Part shown: positions 9,026-18,876 of the stretch, piece after piece
Numbering within the stretch: the stretch's first letter is position 1
How the letters are laid out: each line of letters begins with the position of its first letter
From: Methanobrevibacter sp. TMH8
GTDB lineage: Archaea; Methanobacteriota; Methanobacteria; Methanobacteriales; Methanobacteriaceae
NCBI RefSeq assembly: GCF_020148105.1
Contig: NZ_JAHLZE010000027.1
Coordinates: 1 to 51,699, forward strand
Direction: 5' to 3'
DNA length: 51,699 nucleotides
Program-made: the position numbers and the translations under genes
Notes under the pieces: model-generated
Seen by the model: the letters and a program-made list of their open reading frames with translations, nothing else
Databases searched by the model: none
Told to the model about the DNA's origin: nothing

Positions 9026-9550
9026 ATGAATTTATGGACTGAACTAACTCCAGGATCTGAATTTCCTGAAGTAATAAATGCAGTAATTGAAATTCCAAAA
9101 GGATCAAGAAACAAATATGAATATGATAAAGAAATGGAAGCATTTGCTTTAGATAGAGTATTATATTCTTCAGTGGTTTATCCTGCGGATTATGGCTTTA
9201 TACCTCAAACTATTTATGATGATGGGGATCCAATGGATATTATGGTATTGATGGAACAACCAACTTTTCCAGGTTGTGTAATTGCTTCAAGACCTATTGG
9301 TATTATGGGGATGATTGATGGTGGAGATAAAGATTACAAGATATTAGCTGTTCCTGTAGATGATCCTAAATTTAAAGACATTAATAATATATCTGATCTT
9401 CCTTCTCACCTTTTAGATGAAATTAAAGAATTTTTCTTGACTTACAAAAATCTTGAAGGAAAAAAAGTAGAAGTTTTGGGTTGGGAAGATGCTGAAGTAG
9501 CTAAAAAAGAAGCTATACGGTCTATTGATCTTTACAAAGAAAAATATTAA
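9026..9550 (+). CDS. ppa: inorganic pyrophosphatase (family I)
   Basis: 174 residues of the soluble hexameric family: [14 protein letters not shown], the metal-binding [11 protein letters not shown] and [11 protein letters not shown] segments, and [17 protein letters not shown]. It hydrolyses pyrophosphate released by tRNA charging and polymer synthesis, using Mg2+. The ATG at 9026 is preferred over one at 9014 because GGTGG (9016-9020) then sits five bases upstream and the product begins MNLWTEL, the family start. The ATG at 9014 overlaps the ribosome binding site itself. Confidence 0.95.
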   Translation: MNLWTELTPGSEFPEVINAVIEIPKGSRNKYEYDKEMEAFALDRVLYSSVVYPADYGFIPQTIYDDGDPMDIMVLMEQPTFPGCVIASRPIGIMGMIDGGDKDYKILAVPVDDPKFKDINNISDLPSHLLDEIKEFFLTYKNLEGKKVEVLGWEDAEVAKKEAIRSIDLYKEKY

Positions 9551-9635
9551 AATTCATTATTGAATTATATATCATATTGAAATATTATATTTATTAAATG
9601 ATAAATGCTGAATTAATTATTAATGAGGGATTTAC

Positions 9636-10235
9636 TTGTATTATTTAACAAAAATTGAGGATACTGTTAGAATTCCACCTTATCGGTTTGAAGATCCTCT
9701 AGAAGAAGTAGCTATTGAAACTTTAAATGAATCTTACAATGGTAGACTTGATAAAAAATTAGGTTTACTTGTTAGTGTGAATGATATAGAAACTATTGGT
9801 GAAGGAAAAGTAATTATGGGTGATGGTGCTGCTTACCATGAAGTAACTTTTAATGCAGTATTCTTTAAACCAGAATTATATGAAATCATTGATGGAGAAG
9901 TTATTGAAATAGCTGAGTTTGGAGCTTTCATTAGAATTGGTCCAATGGATGGATTGGTTCATGTTTCACAAGTTACTGATGATTATATTAACTATGATTC
10001 AAAAAGAGGAGCTTTACTTGCTAAAGAATCTAAAAAATCTCTTGAAGAAGGGAATAAAGTTAGAGCTAGAATTGTAGCTGTTAGTTTGAAAGGTAAATCT
10101 ACAAAAGAAACTAGAATTGGTCTTACTATGAGACAAGCTGGTTTAGGACGATTTGAGTGGATTGAAGCAGAAAAAGATAAAAGCAAAAATAAAAGCAAAG
10201 ATAAAAGCAAAGATAAAAGCAAAAATAAAAAATAA
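9636..10235 (+). CDS. rpoE: RNA polymerase subunit RpoE (Rpo7)
   Basis: 199 residues. The N-terminal half matches the Rpb7 tip domain ([35 protein letters not shown]) and the second half is an S1 RNA-binding domain ([26 protein letters not shown]). With Rpo4 it forms the stalk that binds nascent RNA. The start is TTG, preceded by GAGG at 9625-9628. The last ~20 residues are a DKSKNKSK-type lysine-rich tail encoded by a 12-nt tandem repeat, not part of the normal subunit. It is followed by the Spt4 gene as is usual in archaea. Confidence 0.95.
   Translation: MYYLTKIEDTVRIPPYRFEDPLEEVAIETLNESYNGRLDKKLGLLVSVNDIETIGEGKVIMGDGAAYHEVTFNAVFFKPELYEIIDGEVIEIAEFGAFIRIGPMDGLVHVSQVTDDYINYDSKRGALLAKESKKSLEEGNKVRARIVAVSLKGKSTKETRIGLTMRQAGLGRFEWIEAEKDKSKNKSKDKSKDKSKNKK
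10173..10232 (+). repeat. 12-nt tandem repeat inside the rpoE 3' end
   Basis: The unit AAAGATAAAAGC (or AAAAATAAAAGC) is repeated at 10173, 10185, 10197 and 10209, with a decayed fifth copy. It is in frame and encodes KDKS/KNKS steps of the RpoE tail. Confidence 0.8.
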
Positions 10236-10262
10236 TTAAAAAGATAATTAGGATGTATTTTA

Positions 10263-10445
10263 ATGAGTATGAAATCTTGTACTTCATGTAAAAGAATATC
10301 TACTAAAGAACGTTGCCCAGTTTGTAACAATCCTACTTCAACTAATTGGAGTGGTCTTTTACTAATTGTTGATCCAGAAAATTCTGATATTGCAAAAGAA
10401 TTAAATATTGAATTACCTGGTGAATATGCTTTAAGAGTAAGATAA
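10263..10445 (+). CDS. spt4: transcription elongation factor Spt4 (RpoE'')
   Basis: 60 residues with the zinc ribbon of archaeal Spt4: CTSCK near the N-terminus and CPVCNN at about 18-23, followed by WSGLLLIVDPENSDIAKELNI, the Spt5-contacting part. It partners Spt5 in the processivity clamp on RNA polymerase. It follows rpoE by 27 nt with the weak site GGATG before the ATG; the pair is conserved across archaea. Confidence 0.94.
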   Translation: MSMKSCTSCKRISTKERCPVCNNPTSTNWSGLLLIVDPENSDIAKELNIELPGEYALRVR

Positions 10446-10635
10446 TTGTTATAAATAGGTTAATTCATAACTAGGTAATTGTTATAGTAAGATAATCAAA
10501 CAAGATAGTTTATAAACTAGATTTATTATAATCTATGTAATTTATATGAATAATAATTAATAATAATAAAAATAATTAAATAATTTTATAAAATAAATTA
10601 ATTAAATTATATTAAATATATTAAGGGGTTTAATA
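10446..10635. other. AT-rich spacer with short direct repeats
   Basis: TAATTGTTATA is repeated around 10443-10485 and the rest is A+T. The 190-nt spacer between Spt4 and the kinase gene could hold a second promoter; no certain TATA box stands out. Confidence 0.35.
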
Positions 10636-11136
10636 GTGTTAATCCTAGATAAAAATTTAAGAGATGAGTTTAAAAAACCTTTAGGTGAAGTTTATCCAAT
10701 ATTTGATAATGCAATACCTAAAATTAAATCATCTAAGTTTTTAATATCTGTTGGAGATGCTACTACTAATAATCTTCTTAAAAATAAAATTTATCCAAAT
10801 ATTAGTATTATTGATAATCTTATTCAAAGAAAAGATCATGATCACGATATTATTTATACAGAAAATTTTTTAAATGCTGAAAATCCTCCAGGAACCATTA
10901 CTGATGATCTATGGGAAACCATAGAATTAGCTATTAGTAATGCAACAAAAAATAATGAAAGACAACTTATTATTGTTGAAGGGGAAGAAGATCTTGCAGT
11001 TCTTCCATGCATATTATTGGCTCCTGAAAATTCAATTGTTCTTTATGGACAACCTAATGAAGGATTAGTTTTTTTAAATGTTTCTGATGTGAAGGATAGG
11101 GCTAATGAACTTATTCAATCATTGAAAAGGGTTTAG
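10636..11136 (+). CDS. GTP-dependent dephospho-CoA kinase (DUF359 family)
   Basis: 166 residues of the DUF359 family, shown in Thermococcus to be the archaeal GTP-dependent dephospho-CoA kinase, the last step of CoA synthesis. Visible family motifs: LRDEFKKPLGEVYP at the N-terminus, ISVGDATTNNLL (about 36-48), IIDNLIQRK and VEGEEDLAVLPCILLAP near the C-terminus. The start is GTG at 10636 after AAGGGG. The order spt4-DUF359-S24e-S27ae is conserved in many euryarchaea and supports the call. Function is transferred from the characterised homologue. Confidence 0.88.
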   Translation: MLILDKNLRDEFKKPLGEVYPIFDNAIPKIKSSKFLISVGDATTNNLLKNKIYPNISIIDNLIQRKDHDHDIIYTENFLNAENPPGTITDDLWETIELAISNATKNNERQLIIVEGEEDLAVLPCILLAPENSIVLYGQPNEGLVFLNVSDVKDRANELIQSLKRV

Positions 11137-11176
11137 CTATTGAATTAATATTATATTAAGTTAAAGAGGCTTAAAA

Positions 11177-11557
11177 ATGGAAATTGACATAATAAATAAG
11201 AAAGAAAATAGTGCATTAGATAGAACTGAGGTTAAATTTAATTGTATTTATGATGGTGAAGCTACACCTAAAATATTAGATGTTAAAAGTAAATTAGTAG
11301 CTTTATTAGATACTAAAAAAGATTTAATTGTGGTTGATTCTATTCAACCTCATTTTGGCGAGACAAAAGCTGCTGGCTATGCAAAAATTTATGGTTCAAA
11401 AGACAGTTTAGAAGGTATCGAAACTGAGCATGTTATTGCTAAAAATAAAGAACCTGAAGTTGAAGAAGTTGTTGATGATGAAGCTGAAACTTCTGAAGAA
11501 TCAGAAGAAGCTAATGATTCTGAAGAAAAATCTGAGGAATCTGAAGATTCAAATTAA
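11177..11557 (+). CDS. rps24e: ribosomal protein S24e with long acidic tail
   Basis: The first ~95 residues are S24e: NKKENSALDRTEVKF, VKSKLVALLDTKKDLIVVDS and the conserved HFGETKAAGYAKIYGS. After residue ~92 comes a ~34-residue acidic tail made mostly of Glu, Asp and Ser that is not part of the ribosomal fold and is longer than in most archaea. It lies 40 nt after the kinase gene and 20 nt before S27ae, so it is probably co-transcribed with both. AAAGAGG precedes the ATG. Confidence 0.93.
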   Translation: MEIDIINKKENSALDRTEVKFNCIYDGEATPKILDVKSKLVALLDTKKDLIVVDSIQPHFGETKAAGYAKIYGSKDSLEGIETEHVIAKNKEPEVEEVVDDEAETSEESEEANDSEEKSEESEDSN

Positions 11558-11577
11558 AATTTGTGGAGGACTAAATT

Positions 11578-11733
11578 ATGAAAAAATCTACACTTTATGA
11601 AGTTGATGGAGATAAAATAAAAAGAAAAAATCCATTCTGTCCTCGATGTTCTGGAGGTGTATTTATGGCTGATCATGGTGATAGATATGCTTGTGGAAAA
11701 TGTGGATATACTGAAATCAAAAATAAAGATTAA
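11578..11733 (+). CDS. rps27ae: ribosomal protein S27ae
   Basis: A 51-residue zinc-ribbon protein: [18 protein letters not shown], then [21 protein letters not shown]. The CxxC pairs (residues 21-24 and 39-42) and the [14 protein letters not shown] block identify S27ae. TGGAGGAC precedes the ATG at ideal spacing. It directly follows S24e, as in most archaea, and ends the operon before a very T-rich tract. Confidence 0.95.
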   Translation: MKKSTLYEVDGDKIKRKNPFCPRCSGGVFMADHGDRYACGKCGYTEIKNKD

Positions 11734-12479
11734 TTTTTCTTTTTATAATTTTTTATAATAAGTATTTTTTTATATTTTTATTATAAATTTTTAATAATTA
11801 TTTATATTAATAATTCAAATCATTTTTTTTGATTATAGTTTAATTAGATTTTTAATTAAATTTTTTTATATATTTTATTATATATTTTTTATATTTTATT
11901 TTTAATTAAATTTTTTATATTTTTTATTTTTAAGTTTTATTTTTATTTAGTTTTATTTTATTTTAAAGCAATTTATTGCATTTTATCTATTTTTATTTTA
12001 TATTCTCTTATTTTAATTTTTTATTTTTATTTTAATTCTTTTTAAAATTATTTAAAAGATAATTAATAAATAGTTAATAGAATAATAATATAATATAGAA
12101 TAAATAATTAATAAAAAAGTTACTTAAAGTTAATTATAATTTTTTAAACTTTAAAACATTATATCAATATTATATTAAATAATATAAATAATAAAATAAA
12201 TCAATAATAATAGTTAAATTAGTATATAATATTATTATATCTGCAGTATTATTGTACTTATAGTAATAAAATAGTTTTATTATATTGTTTGGTAAATAGA
12301 TATATTATTTAAATAGATGTATTATTTGATAATATTTACTAAATTACTAAATTATTAAATTACTAGATTACTACATTCAAATAAATAATAATAGTAATAA
12401 TTGTTGATTTATATTATGTTTATGAATAAATTATCAAAATAAATTATTAAATTTCAATAATAGTTTTTTGGGGTATTCA
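11734..12479. other. T-rich terminator region and AT-only gap before argH
   Basis: The first ~300 nt after S27ae (11734-12030) are runs of T broken by short AT stretches, which would terminate rightward transcripts several times over. The rest is A+T with no usable ORF. GGGGT at 12470-12474 is the argH ribosome binding site. A TTTATATTA stretch around 12409 is a possible argH TATA box. Confidence 0.5.
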
Positions 12480-13907
12480 ATGAATTTACGAAGTGGAAGA
12501 TTAGATAAAAAAATGACAAAAGGTGCAGCTGAATATACATCTTCACTTGAAGCTGATAAAAAGATCTTTGAAAGTGATATTAAATGTAATTTTGCTCATG
12601 TATTGATGTTAAAAAATGAAAAAATAATCGATGATGAAGTAGCTGATAAAATTCTTGAAGCTTTAACTAAACTTAAAGACGAAGGATTTGATGCATTAAC
12701 TTTTGATCATTCTGTTGAAGATATTCATATGGCCATTGAAAATTATGTTACAGATATGGTAGGTATAGGTATAGCTGGATTCATGCACACAGCTAAGTCA
12801 AGAAATGATCAAGTAGCTACTGATATAAGATTAACACTACGTGGTAAAATCATTGAAATTCAGTTAAATATTTTAGAATTTATTGAGGGCATTGTAAAAT
12901 TAGCTGAAGAACATAAAGAAACAGTAACTATTGGATACACTCATCTTCAGCATGCTCAACCGATTACTATTGCTCATAATTTCATGGCATATGCACAAGC
13001 TCTTAAAAGGGACTATCAGAGATTAGCTGATACATATAAAAGGGTCAACCAAAATCCTCTTGGTTCAGCAGCTATGACTACAACAAGTTTTCCGATTAAT
13101 AGAGAACTTACTACTAAACTTCTTGGATTTGATAGCTATTTAGAAAATTCTATGGATGGAGTCTCAGCAAGAGACTTTATAGCTGAAACTGTTTTTGATT
13201 TAGCTACTCTATGTACTAGTTTATCTAAAATGTGTGAAGAAATGGTTCTTTGGAGTACTTATGAGTTTGGAATTATTGAAATGGCTGATGAATTTTCTTC
13301 AACTTCATCTATAATGCCTCAAAAAAAGAATCCTGATGTGGCTGAAGTGGCTAGAGCTAAGTCTACCGTGGTTAATGGAGAACTTATTACTATAATGACT
13401 ATATTAAAAGCTATTCCTTATACTTATAATCGTGATTTACAAGAAATAACTCCTCATCTTTGGAATTCTATAAAAGTAGCTAATGATACTTTGAAAATCG
13501 TTTCTGATATGGTTTTATCTGTAACAATTAATAAAGAAAGATGTTTAGAATTAGCTGGAGCTAATTTTGGAACTGTCACCGATTTAGCTGATGTTATGGT
13601 AAGAGAAAGAAATATTCCATTTAGAACAGCTCATAAAATAGTTGGACGTCTTGTAAATCTTTGTATTGAAATGGATTTAGAAATTGGTGATGTTGATTCT
13701 GGATTTATTGATGGAATAGCTAATGACTTAGGCTTTGATAAGTTAAAATTATCTAATGATTTAATTAAAAAAGCACTTGATCCTTTAGAAAATGTTAAAA
13801 TGAGACAAGTTCCAGGTGGACCTTCTCCAGAAATGGTTCAATTAGCTTGTAATAATATGAAAAACTTTTTAAAAGAAGAATATGCTAAAAAAGGTGTTGA
13901 AAACTAA
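12480..13907 (+). CDS. argH: argininosuccinate lyase
   Basis: 475 residues, full length for ArgH. Family marks: [19 protein letters not shown] at the N-terminus, [28 protein letters not shown], the [13 protein letters not shown] His region and the superfamily signature [14 protein letters not shown] (about residue 275). It splits argininosuccinate into arginine and fumarate. The ATG at 12480 is preferred over an upstream in-frame TTG because GGGGT sits five bases before it. It stands alone with AT-rich gaps on both sides. Confidence 0.96.
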   Translation: MNLRSGRLDKKMTKGAAEYTSSLEADKKIFESDIKCNFAHVLMLKNEKIIDDEVADKILEALTKLKDEGFDALTFDHSVEDIHMAIENYVTDMVGIGIAGFMHTAKSRNDQVATDIRLTLRGKIIEIQLNILEFIEGIVKLAEEHKETVTIGYTHLQHAQPITIAHNFMAYAQALKRDYQRLADTYKRVNQNPLGSAAMTTTSFPINRELTTKLLGFDSYLENSMDGVSARDFIAETVFDLATLCTSLSKMCEEMVLWSTYEFGIIEMADEFSSTSSIMPQKKNPDVAEVARAKSTVVNGELITIMTILKAIPYTYNRDLQEITPHLWNSIKVANDTLKIVSDMVLSVTINKERCLELAGANFGTVTDLADVMVRERNIPFRTAHKIVGRLVNLCIEMDLEIGDVDSGFIDGIANDLGFDKLKLSNDLIKKALDPLENVKMRQVPGGPSPEMVQLACNNMKNFLKEEYAKKGVEN

Positions 13908-14025
13908 ATTTAGTCATAATGCAATAAACATAATTTAAATTAATAAAAATAGAAGAATTTAATAGTTGAATTTAATTGTTTAATTATAATAGTTGGATTA
14001 TAATAATTGAAAATTTTATAATATA

Positions 14026-14310
14026 TTATATATTAAGTTCATCTAATCTTCTATTTATTTCTTCATCACTTAAATCTTCTTCTAATTCTTCTTCAACTTC
14101 TTCTTTTTCTTTATTTTCAGAAGATTTATTTTTTTTAATTTTTTCTTTCTTTAGTTTAGTTTCATAACTTTCTCTTATTTCTTTGGCTAATTCAGCATTC
14201 CCTTCAATAATAGGTCCTGTATAATCACAATCTTTGCATTCCCAAATTGACTGATTTTGAGGTAATATCCAATCAACATTTCGTGATCCGCATCTTGGAC
14301 AAATTTTCAT
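14026..14310 (-). CDS. small zinc-ribbon protein with charged tail
   Basis: 94 residues. The N-terminal third is a zinc ribbon, CPRCGS (residues 4-9) and CKDCDYTG (about 26-33), like TFIIB- or S27ae-type ribbons in archaeal small proteins. The rest is a Lys/Glu-rich, probably coiled, segment ending EEINRRLDELNI. GAGATGAG precedes the ATG. It converges on argH. I do not recognise a characterised function; nucleic-acid binding is a guess from the fold. Confidence 0.75.
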   Translation of the reverse strand: MKICPRCGSRNVDWILPQNQSIWECKDCDYTGPIIEGNAELAKEIRESYETKLKKEKIKKNKSSENKEKEEVEEELEEDLSDEEINRRLDELNI

Positions 14311-14457
14311 GTTCTCATCTCTTTTCCTTGTGTTTATTATATATTCTTTAAATAATTTTAAATAATATTAATAAAAATTTTAAATAATTTAATGTTATAG
14401 TTATGATAAACGATTAATTAGATAATATTATATACAATTAAATACATAATATTTACT

Positions 14458-14595
14458 ATGAATTCCAAAAACACAAATTTGGCATTAGGAATAGTGGCTA
14501 TTATCGCAGGTATATTAGTGATTGTTTTCCCTAATATAGTTGCTTATGTAATAGGGTTAGTCTTAATAGCTTACGGAGTATTAAACTTTTTATAA
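14458..14595 (+). CDS. DUF3096-like mini membrane protein
   Basis: A 45-residue frame: MNSKNTNLALGIVAIIAGIL, then a VFPN turn and a second hydrophobic stretch ending in AYGVLNFL. Two short helices around a FPN turn are what small DUF3096 membrane proteins look like. It has no clear ribosome binding site; an AT-rich TATA-like stretch about 30 nt upstream would allow a leaderless mRNA. It sits between two minus-strand genes. Function unknown. Confidence 0.6.
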   Translation: MNSKNTNLALGIVAIIAGILVIVFPNIVAYVIGLVLIAYGVLNFL

Positions 14596-14661
14596 TCTTT
14601 TTTAGATTATAATTAGTTTATTAAACACATTTATTTTAATTTTTTTATTTCTTATTTTCAA

Positions 14662-15906
14662 TTATTCTGTATTATAAAAACTCCATATTAAATTGAGAGC
14701 TTCACCAGGTTCTAATACACCGGCTCTAGTTTCTCTAAGGATTCTCTGTATTGAAAACTTCTTTAAATAAGGATATTTTTTATGTGTTTCATATAAAAGA
14801 GGACAGCCAAAACCTTTTATTTTTCCTAAATTATATTTAGCTACAGTGTTTTTGATTTCTTCTTTTCCAATTGATAGTGTTGCAGGCAAATTTAATCTAT
14901 AAGTAAATTTATTTTCTTTAAATTTATTATTAGTATAATTATTATTACTATTATTATTGCTATTGATATTAGTACTAGTATTATTAATATTATTAGAACG
15001 ATTATTAGTATTATTATTCTTTATTTCTTCATTTTGATGATGTTTTTCATTTTCAATCGAAGAAGTGTGCTTTGTTATGCACTGAAAACCAGTTGAAAGC
15101 ATGTCTCCAAAGATTACTATTTTAATATTATTCTTTTCTGCATAATCAAATAATGTAGATTCAATAACAGATGAACATCTTCCACATGGGTGAAATCTTC
15201 CATTTAATGAATCTTTTATTATTTCACTATAATTTACAGGGATATATTCATGGTTAACATCTAAATCATTACATAACTTATTTATATTATCTTTAAATTG
15301 TTTTGGAAGAACAATAGTTCCAGGATCTATTGTGATAGCTAATGGATTAAACCCAAGTTTTTTAGCTAAAATTAGTGAAAAGCTACTATCAACTCCTCCT
15401 GACAATGCTACTATTGCATGATTATTATTGTCATTTTTATTTTCACTATTTAGGTCATTGTAAGTATTACTGTTAAAATAATCTTTTAAATTGAAGTCAT
15501 ATAAATTATTAATCTTTTCTTCTAAAAGATCTTTTAAATTTTTCATTGGTTTTAAAAATTCAGGCTTTTCTAGTTCTGAATGATCATTGTAATTATTAGT
15601 ATTCTCTTTAATAAACGAATTTAAACTTTCTAATGAAAACTTCATTCGATATTCTCTTAATAAAAAATCTGAATAGCTTTCAACATGGATTTTATTAAAA
15701 CCTGTTTCTTCTTTAAGTTTACCTACAACCCAACCTCCCTTTCCTATTATTGCTGATTTATCCGGTCTATCTGGAGTTATAATCCATAATTCATTAGTAT
15801 TTTCGTTGAGTATAAGTTTTTGAATCTGGATATCATTATTTTCATGCCCTATTTCTTTTCTTATTTTATTTATGTGTTCTATGAGATTTTCCTTTTTTAG
15901 ATTCAA
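14662..15906 (-). CDS. KH-like/PP-loop ATPase, tRNA-thiolation type, with Asn-rich insertion
   Basis: 414 residues. Residues ~50-90 resemble a KH RNA-binding fold (IIGKGGWVVGKLKEETG). A PP-loop ATPase domain starts at ~165 with ALSGGVDSSFSL, the AMP-forming ATP pyrophosphatase motif, and continues with PCGRCSS and IFGDMLSTGFQ. This domain order belongs to an archaeal COG of predicted tRNA thiolation or related modification enzymes; the substrate is unknown. An Asn-rich insertion of about 40 residues (about 285-325) splits the PP-loop domain before LNLPATLSIGKEEI. Start is TTG after GGTGAAA. The cysteines of PCGRC may bind metal or take part in sulfur transfer. Confidence 0.8.
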   Translation of the reverse strand: MNLKKENLIEHINKIRKEIGHENNDIQIQKLILNENTNELWIITPDRPDKSAIIGKGGWVVGKLKEETGFNKIHVESYSDFLLREYRMKFSLESLNSFIKENTNNYNDHSELEKPEFLKPMKNLKDLLEEKINNLYDFNLKDYFNSNTYNDLNSENKNDNNNHAIVALSGGVDSSFSLILAKKLGFNPLAITIDPGTIVLPKQFKDNINKLCNDLDVNHEYIPVNYSEIIKDSLNGRFHPCGRCSSVIESTLFDYAEKNNIKIVIFGDMLSTGFQCITKHTSSIENEKHHQNEEIKNNNTNNRSNNINNTSTNINSNNNSNNNYTNNKFKENKFTYRLNLPATLSIGKEEIKNTVAKYNLGKIKGFGCPLLYETHKKYPYLKKFSIQRILRETRAGVLEPGEALNLIWSFYNTE

Positions 15907-16249
15907 AATTTCACCAATATTTTGAAGATTATTAAATGAATATTTTATTAATATTATTATAATTGGTATTATTATACTAGATATAATATATAATTATATA
16001 TACTTTGTTAAATATATGAATATTTATAAGGATAATAATATCACTATCATTAATATTATTTATATTATTTTTAATAAATAATAAGTTTTGATTTTATTAA
16101 ATTATATATTTAAGTAACAAAATATAATTATGATAAGAATTTAATAATAAATTATAATAAATATTATACATTTGAAAAAGATATACTAAGAAAAATAATT
16201 ATTAATAAAATTAATAATAAAGTTAATCTAAAATAATTTAAGGAGTTTA
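15907..16249. promoter_or_regulatory. divergent promoter region, PP-loop gene and acyltransferase gene
   Basis: The 343-nt gap feeds both flanking genes. On the minus strand an AGTATATATAATTA box maps to 15991-16004, some 85 nt before the PP-loop start. Rightward, AAGGAG at 16240-16245 is the acyltransferase ribosome binding site. No ORF or RNA structure was seen. Confidence 0.4.
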
Positions 16250-16861
16250 ATGATAATGGCTAGTCTACTAGGAATTTTTAATGAAGATAGTGATGAGTTT
16301 TATCAAAAGCTAGCTAAAGAAAATATTAAACTTGGGGTTAACTATAAAAGGTTTAGTAAACCTCCTGTTTTTGGAAAAAACATTTTACTTCGTTCTAATT
16401 CTGTTATTTACAATGATGTTGTTATTGGAGATGATTTCAAATCTGGTCACAATGTTGTTATAAGAGAAAATACTACAATTGGGGATGATGTTCTAATAGG
16501 GACTAATACTGTTATTGAAGGAAATTGTACTATTGGTTCTAATGTCAGAATTCAATCTAATGTATATATTCCTACTAATAGTGTTATTGAAGACAATGTC
16601 TTTATAGGGCCTTGTGCTTGTTTCACAAATGACCGATATCCTGTTAGAGTTGAATATGAATTGAAAGGGCCTCAAATTAGAAAAGGTGCTTCTGTTGGAG
16701 CTAATACCACATTTTTATCAAATATTGAAGTAGGTCAAGGAGCTATTGTAGCTGCAGGGGCTGTTGTAACAAGAACTGTTCCTCCGTTTTATCTAGCTAT
16801 TGGAACTCCAGCAAAAATTAAACCATTACCTGAACATTTAAGAGTATCTAACATGCTTTAA
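16250..16861 (+). CDS. hexapeptide-repeat acyltransferase (sugar N-acetyltransferase type)
   Basis: 203 residues forming a left-handed beta-helix. Isoleucine-patch hexapeptide repeats run from about 40 to 175 ([44 protein letters not shown]) and end in [17 protein letters not shown], as in WbpD/WlbB-type acetyl-CoA:UDP-amino-sugar N-acetyltransferases. A short helical N-terminus (about 1-40) precedes the coil. A role in surface or wall glycan sugar modification fits, but the substrate is unknown. AAGGAG sits 4 nt before the ATG at 16250 and 10 nt before another ATG at 16256; either could be used. Confidence 0.85.
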   Translation: MIMASLLGIFNEDSDEFYQKLAKENIKLGVNYKRFSKPPVFGKNILLRSNSVIYNDVVIGDDFKSGHNVVIRENTTIGDDVLIGTNTVIEGNCTIGSNVRIQSNVYIPTNSVIEDNVFIGPCACFTNDRYPVRVEYELKGPQIRKGASVGANTTFLSNIEVGQGAIVAAGAVVTRTVPPFYLAIGTPAKIKPLPEHLRVSNML

Positions 16862-17166
16862 ATATTTTTATTTTATTCTTAAACATTTATTATTGTTTAT
16901 TTTTATTATAGTTTTTTATCTTTCTATATTTTGTTTTTATAGATTTTTTCTATTTTTTTATTATTTTTATTTTTTCTATTTTTTGTTTTTATAGCTTTTT
17001 TTCTATTTTTTATTTTAATTTATCTATTTTACTTATCATTATTATTTTATAGCTTATTTATCTTGTTTATTTAATCAAAAATCAACAAATATTATATAGT
17101 ATAAAAACAAAATTTAATCTATAATATTTTTATAAGATTTACAATTATATTCATAAGGCGATAAAA
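16862..17166. terminator. T-rich terminator region with a 52-nt tandem duplication
   Basis: After the acyltransferase stop, the segment starting TTTCTATATTTTGTTTTTAT at 16921 is repeated with few changes at 16973, an offset of 52 nt. Both copies are T-rich and would act as stacked terminators. No gene was seen in the gap apart from the ferredoxin leader at its end. Confidence 0.5.
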
Positions 17167-17331
17167 ATGATAGTTAAAGATTGGTGTATGTTTTGTGGAG
17201 AATGCGCGGGAGTATGTCCAAGGAATCTAATTGAAGTTAAAGAATTTTCTTTGATATTCGATGATAGTGAATGTAGAGAATGTAGTACATGTGTTAATGT
17301 TTGTCCTGTTACAGCATTACAAAAAGAATAA
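17167..17331 (+). CDS. small 2[4Fe-4S] ferredoxin
   Basis: 54 residues beginning MIVKDWCMFCGECAGVCPRN, with a second cluster motif CRECSTCVNVCPV. Two CxxCxxCxxxCP motifs (first Cys at residues 7 and 36) bind two 4Fe-4S clusters. AAGGCGAT precedes the ATG. It lies 138 nt before the geranylgeranyl reductase gene on the same strand. The archaeal reductase needs a low-potential electron donor, and ferredoxin genes next to it are common in methanogens, so it is the likely donor. That link is inferred from position. Confidence 0.93.
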   Translation: MIVKDWCMFCGECAGVCPRNLIEVKEFSLIFDDSECRECSTCVNVCPVTALQKE

Positions 17332-17469
17332 CTGAAATTATTTTATATTAAAATTATTAATGAAATCAATTTATATTTTAGATATATAATGGTTATATTT
17401 ATTAATATTTATTAATATTTGTTGTATATTATTTTATTATGTATATTATGTTTATTTTAGGTGTGTAAT

Positions 17470-18651
17470 ATGATTAAAACTGATGTATTGGTAATTGGAT
17501 CAGGACCTGCTGGATCATCTGCAGCTAAACATGCTGCATTAGGTGGAGCAGATGTAATACTTATTGACAAAAAATCTGAAATTGGATCTCCAAAACGTTG
17601 TGCAGAAGGAGTTTCAAAAGCAGGACTTGCAGATTTAGGAATTGAACCGAACCCTCGTTGGGTAACTAAGGAACTTGATGGTGTACGTCTTGTTTCTCCA
17701 AATGGTACTAATGTTTGGTTGACTTCTGATGAAATTGAACTTCCAGAAGCAGGATATATTCTTGAAAGAAAAGTTTTTGATAAATATATGGCTATGGATG
17801 CAGCTAGAGCTGGTGCAGAAATAAAAATCAAAACATTGGCTCATGGAATGAGAAAAGAAGGAAATGGCTATGTTGTAACTTGTGAACATATGGGTGAAAT
17901 GTTTGAAATTAAAGCTAACATTATCATCGCAGCTGATGGACCAGAATCTCGTGTAGCTAGATGGGCAGGACTTAGAACAGCTACTAAACCAACTAATATG
18001 GAATCAGGTATTCAATTTGAAATGGTTGGAGTAGAAATGGAAAAACAAGATGTCATTGAATTCTATTTTGGAAGTGTTTCTCCTGGAGGATATGCTTGGA
18101 TTTTCCCTAAAGGTGATGATATAGCTAATGTAGGGCTTGCTGTAATCACTAATGATACAGATAAAACTCCTTATCAACATCTTAAAGAATTTGTGGCTAA
18201 TTGTCCAGCTACTCAAAATGCTCAACCAGTTGAATTCAATATTGGTGGAGATCCTGTAGGTGGAATGCCGAAAAAGATTTATGGTGATAATATTCTTGTT
18301 TGTGGAGATGCAGCTGGCCAAGTTAATCCACTTACTGGTGGAGGAATTATCAGTGGTATGAAAGGTGGAATGCATGCCGGTAAAGTAGCTGCAAATGCTA
18401 TTGCTGATGAAGATTTCTCTGAAAAATATTTAAAACAATATGATAAGAATGTTAGAGAAGATATTGGAGATGAAATTTCTAAATATCTCAAAGTTAAAGA
18501 CTTTGCTCTTTCATTATCTGATGAAGAATTAGATTCAGTAGCTGATGCTTTCCAAGATATTCAATTTGAGAAAGTTAGTACTACTGAACTTGTTAAAAAC
18601 TTAATTAAAGTTAATCCTAAAGCTTTACTTAAATTAGGTAAATTGATTTAA
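17470..18651 (+). CDS. geranylgeranyl reductase (archaeal phospholipid saturation)
   Basis: 393 residues of an FAD-dependent oxidoreductase: dinucleotide motif VIGSGPAGSSAAKHAALGGA at the N-terminus, the substrate-channel GYAWIFPKGDD block (about 195-205) and the second FAD motif VCGDAAGQVNPLTGGGI. It reduces the double bonds of digeranylgeranylglyceryl phospholipids to make phytanyl chains. The ATG at 17470 is preferred because AGGTG at 17459-17463 precedes it; a GTG at 17461 overlaps that site. The adjacent upstream ferredoxin is the likely reductant. The window has no other lipid gene. Confidence 0.92.
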   Translation: MIKTDVLVIGSGPAGSSAAKHAALGGADVILIDKKSEIGSPKRCAEGVSKAGLADLGIEPNPRWVTKELDGVRLVSPNGTNVWLTSDEIELPEAGYILERKVFDKYMAMDAARAGAEIKIKTLAHGMRKEGNGYVVTCEHMGEMFEIKANIIIAADGPESRVARWAGLRTATKPTNMESGIQFEMVGVEMEKQDVIEFYFGSVSPGGYAWIFPKGDDIANVGLAVITNDTDKTPYQHLKEFVANCPATQNAQPVEFNIGGDPVGGMPKKIYGDNILVCGDAAGQVNPLTGGGIISGMKGGMHAGKVAANAIADEDFSEKYLKQYDKNVREDIGDEISKYLKVKDFALSLSDEELDSVADAFQDIQFEKVSTTELVKNLIKVNPKALLKLGKLI

Positions 18652-18876
18652 TTTATCTTTTTTATTTTTATTCTTACTTTTTATTTTTAAAATTTATTTA
18701 ATATTTTTAGATAAATTGATTTAATTATTTTTTTATTTTCTATTTTTATTTATTATTTTTACAATTTAATTAATATTTAAATTATTGATATATCAATTAT
18801 TTAATTATTATATTAAAAATTAATAATTAAAATTAATAATTTATATTCTTTAAAATAATAAGTACTTAAATAATAT
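18652..18876. terminator. convergent T/A-rich gap
   Basis: Gap between two converging genes. The left half is T-rich for the rightward reductase transcript and the right half A-rich, giving a T-tract for the leftward antiporter transcript. AAATTGATTTAAT recurs near 18641 and 18713. Confidence 0.4.

Noticed and set aside
13976-14167. Plus-strand ORF opposite the zinc-ribbon gene
   Set aside because: Serine-rich shadow of the Glu-rich minus-strand tail; no ribosome binding site and no family resemblance.
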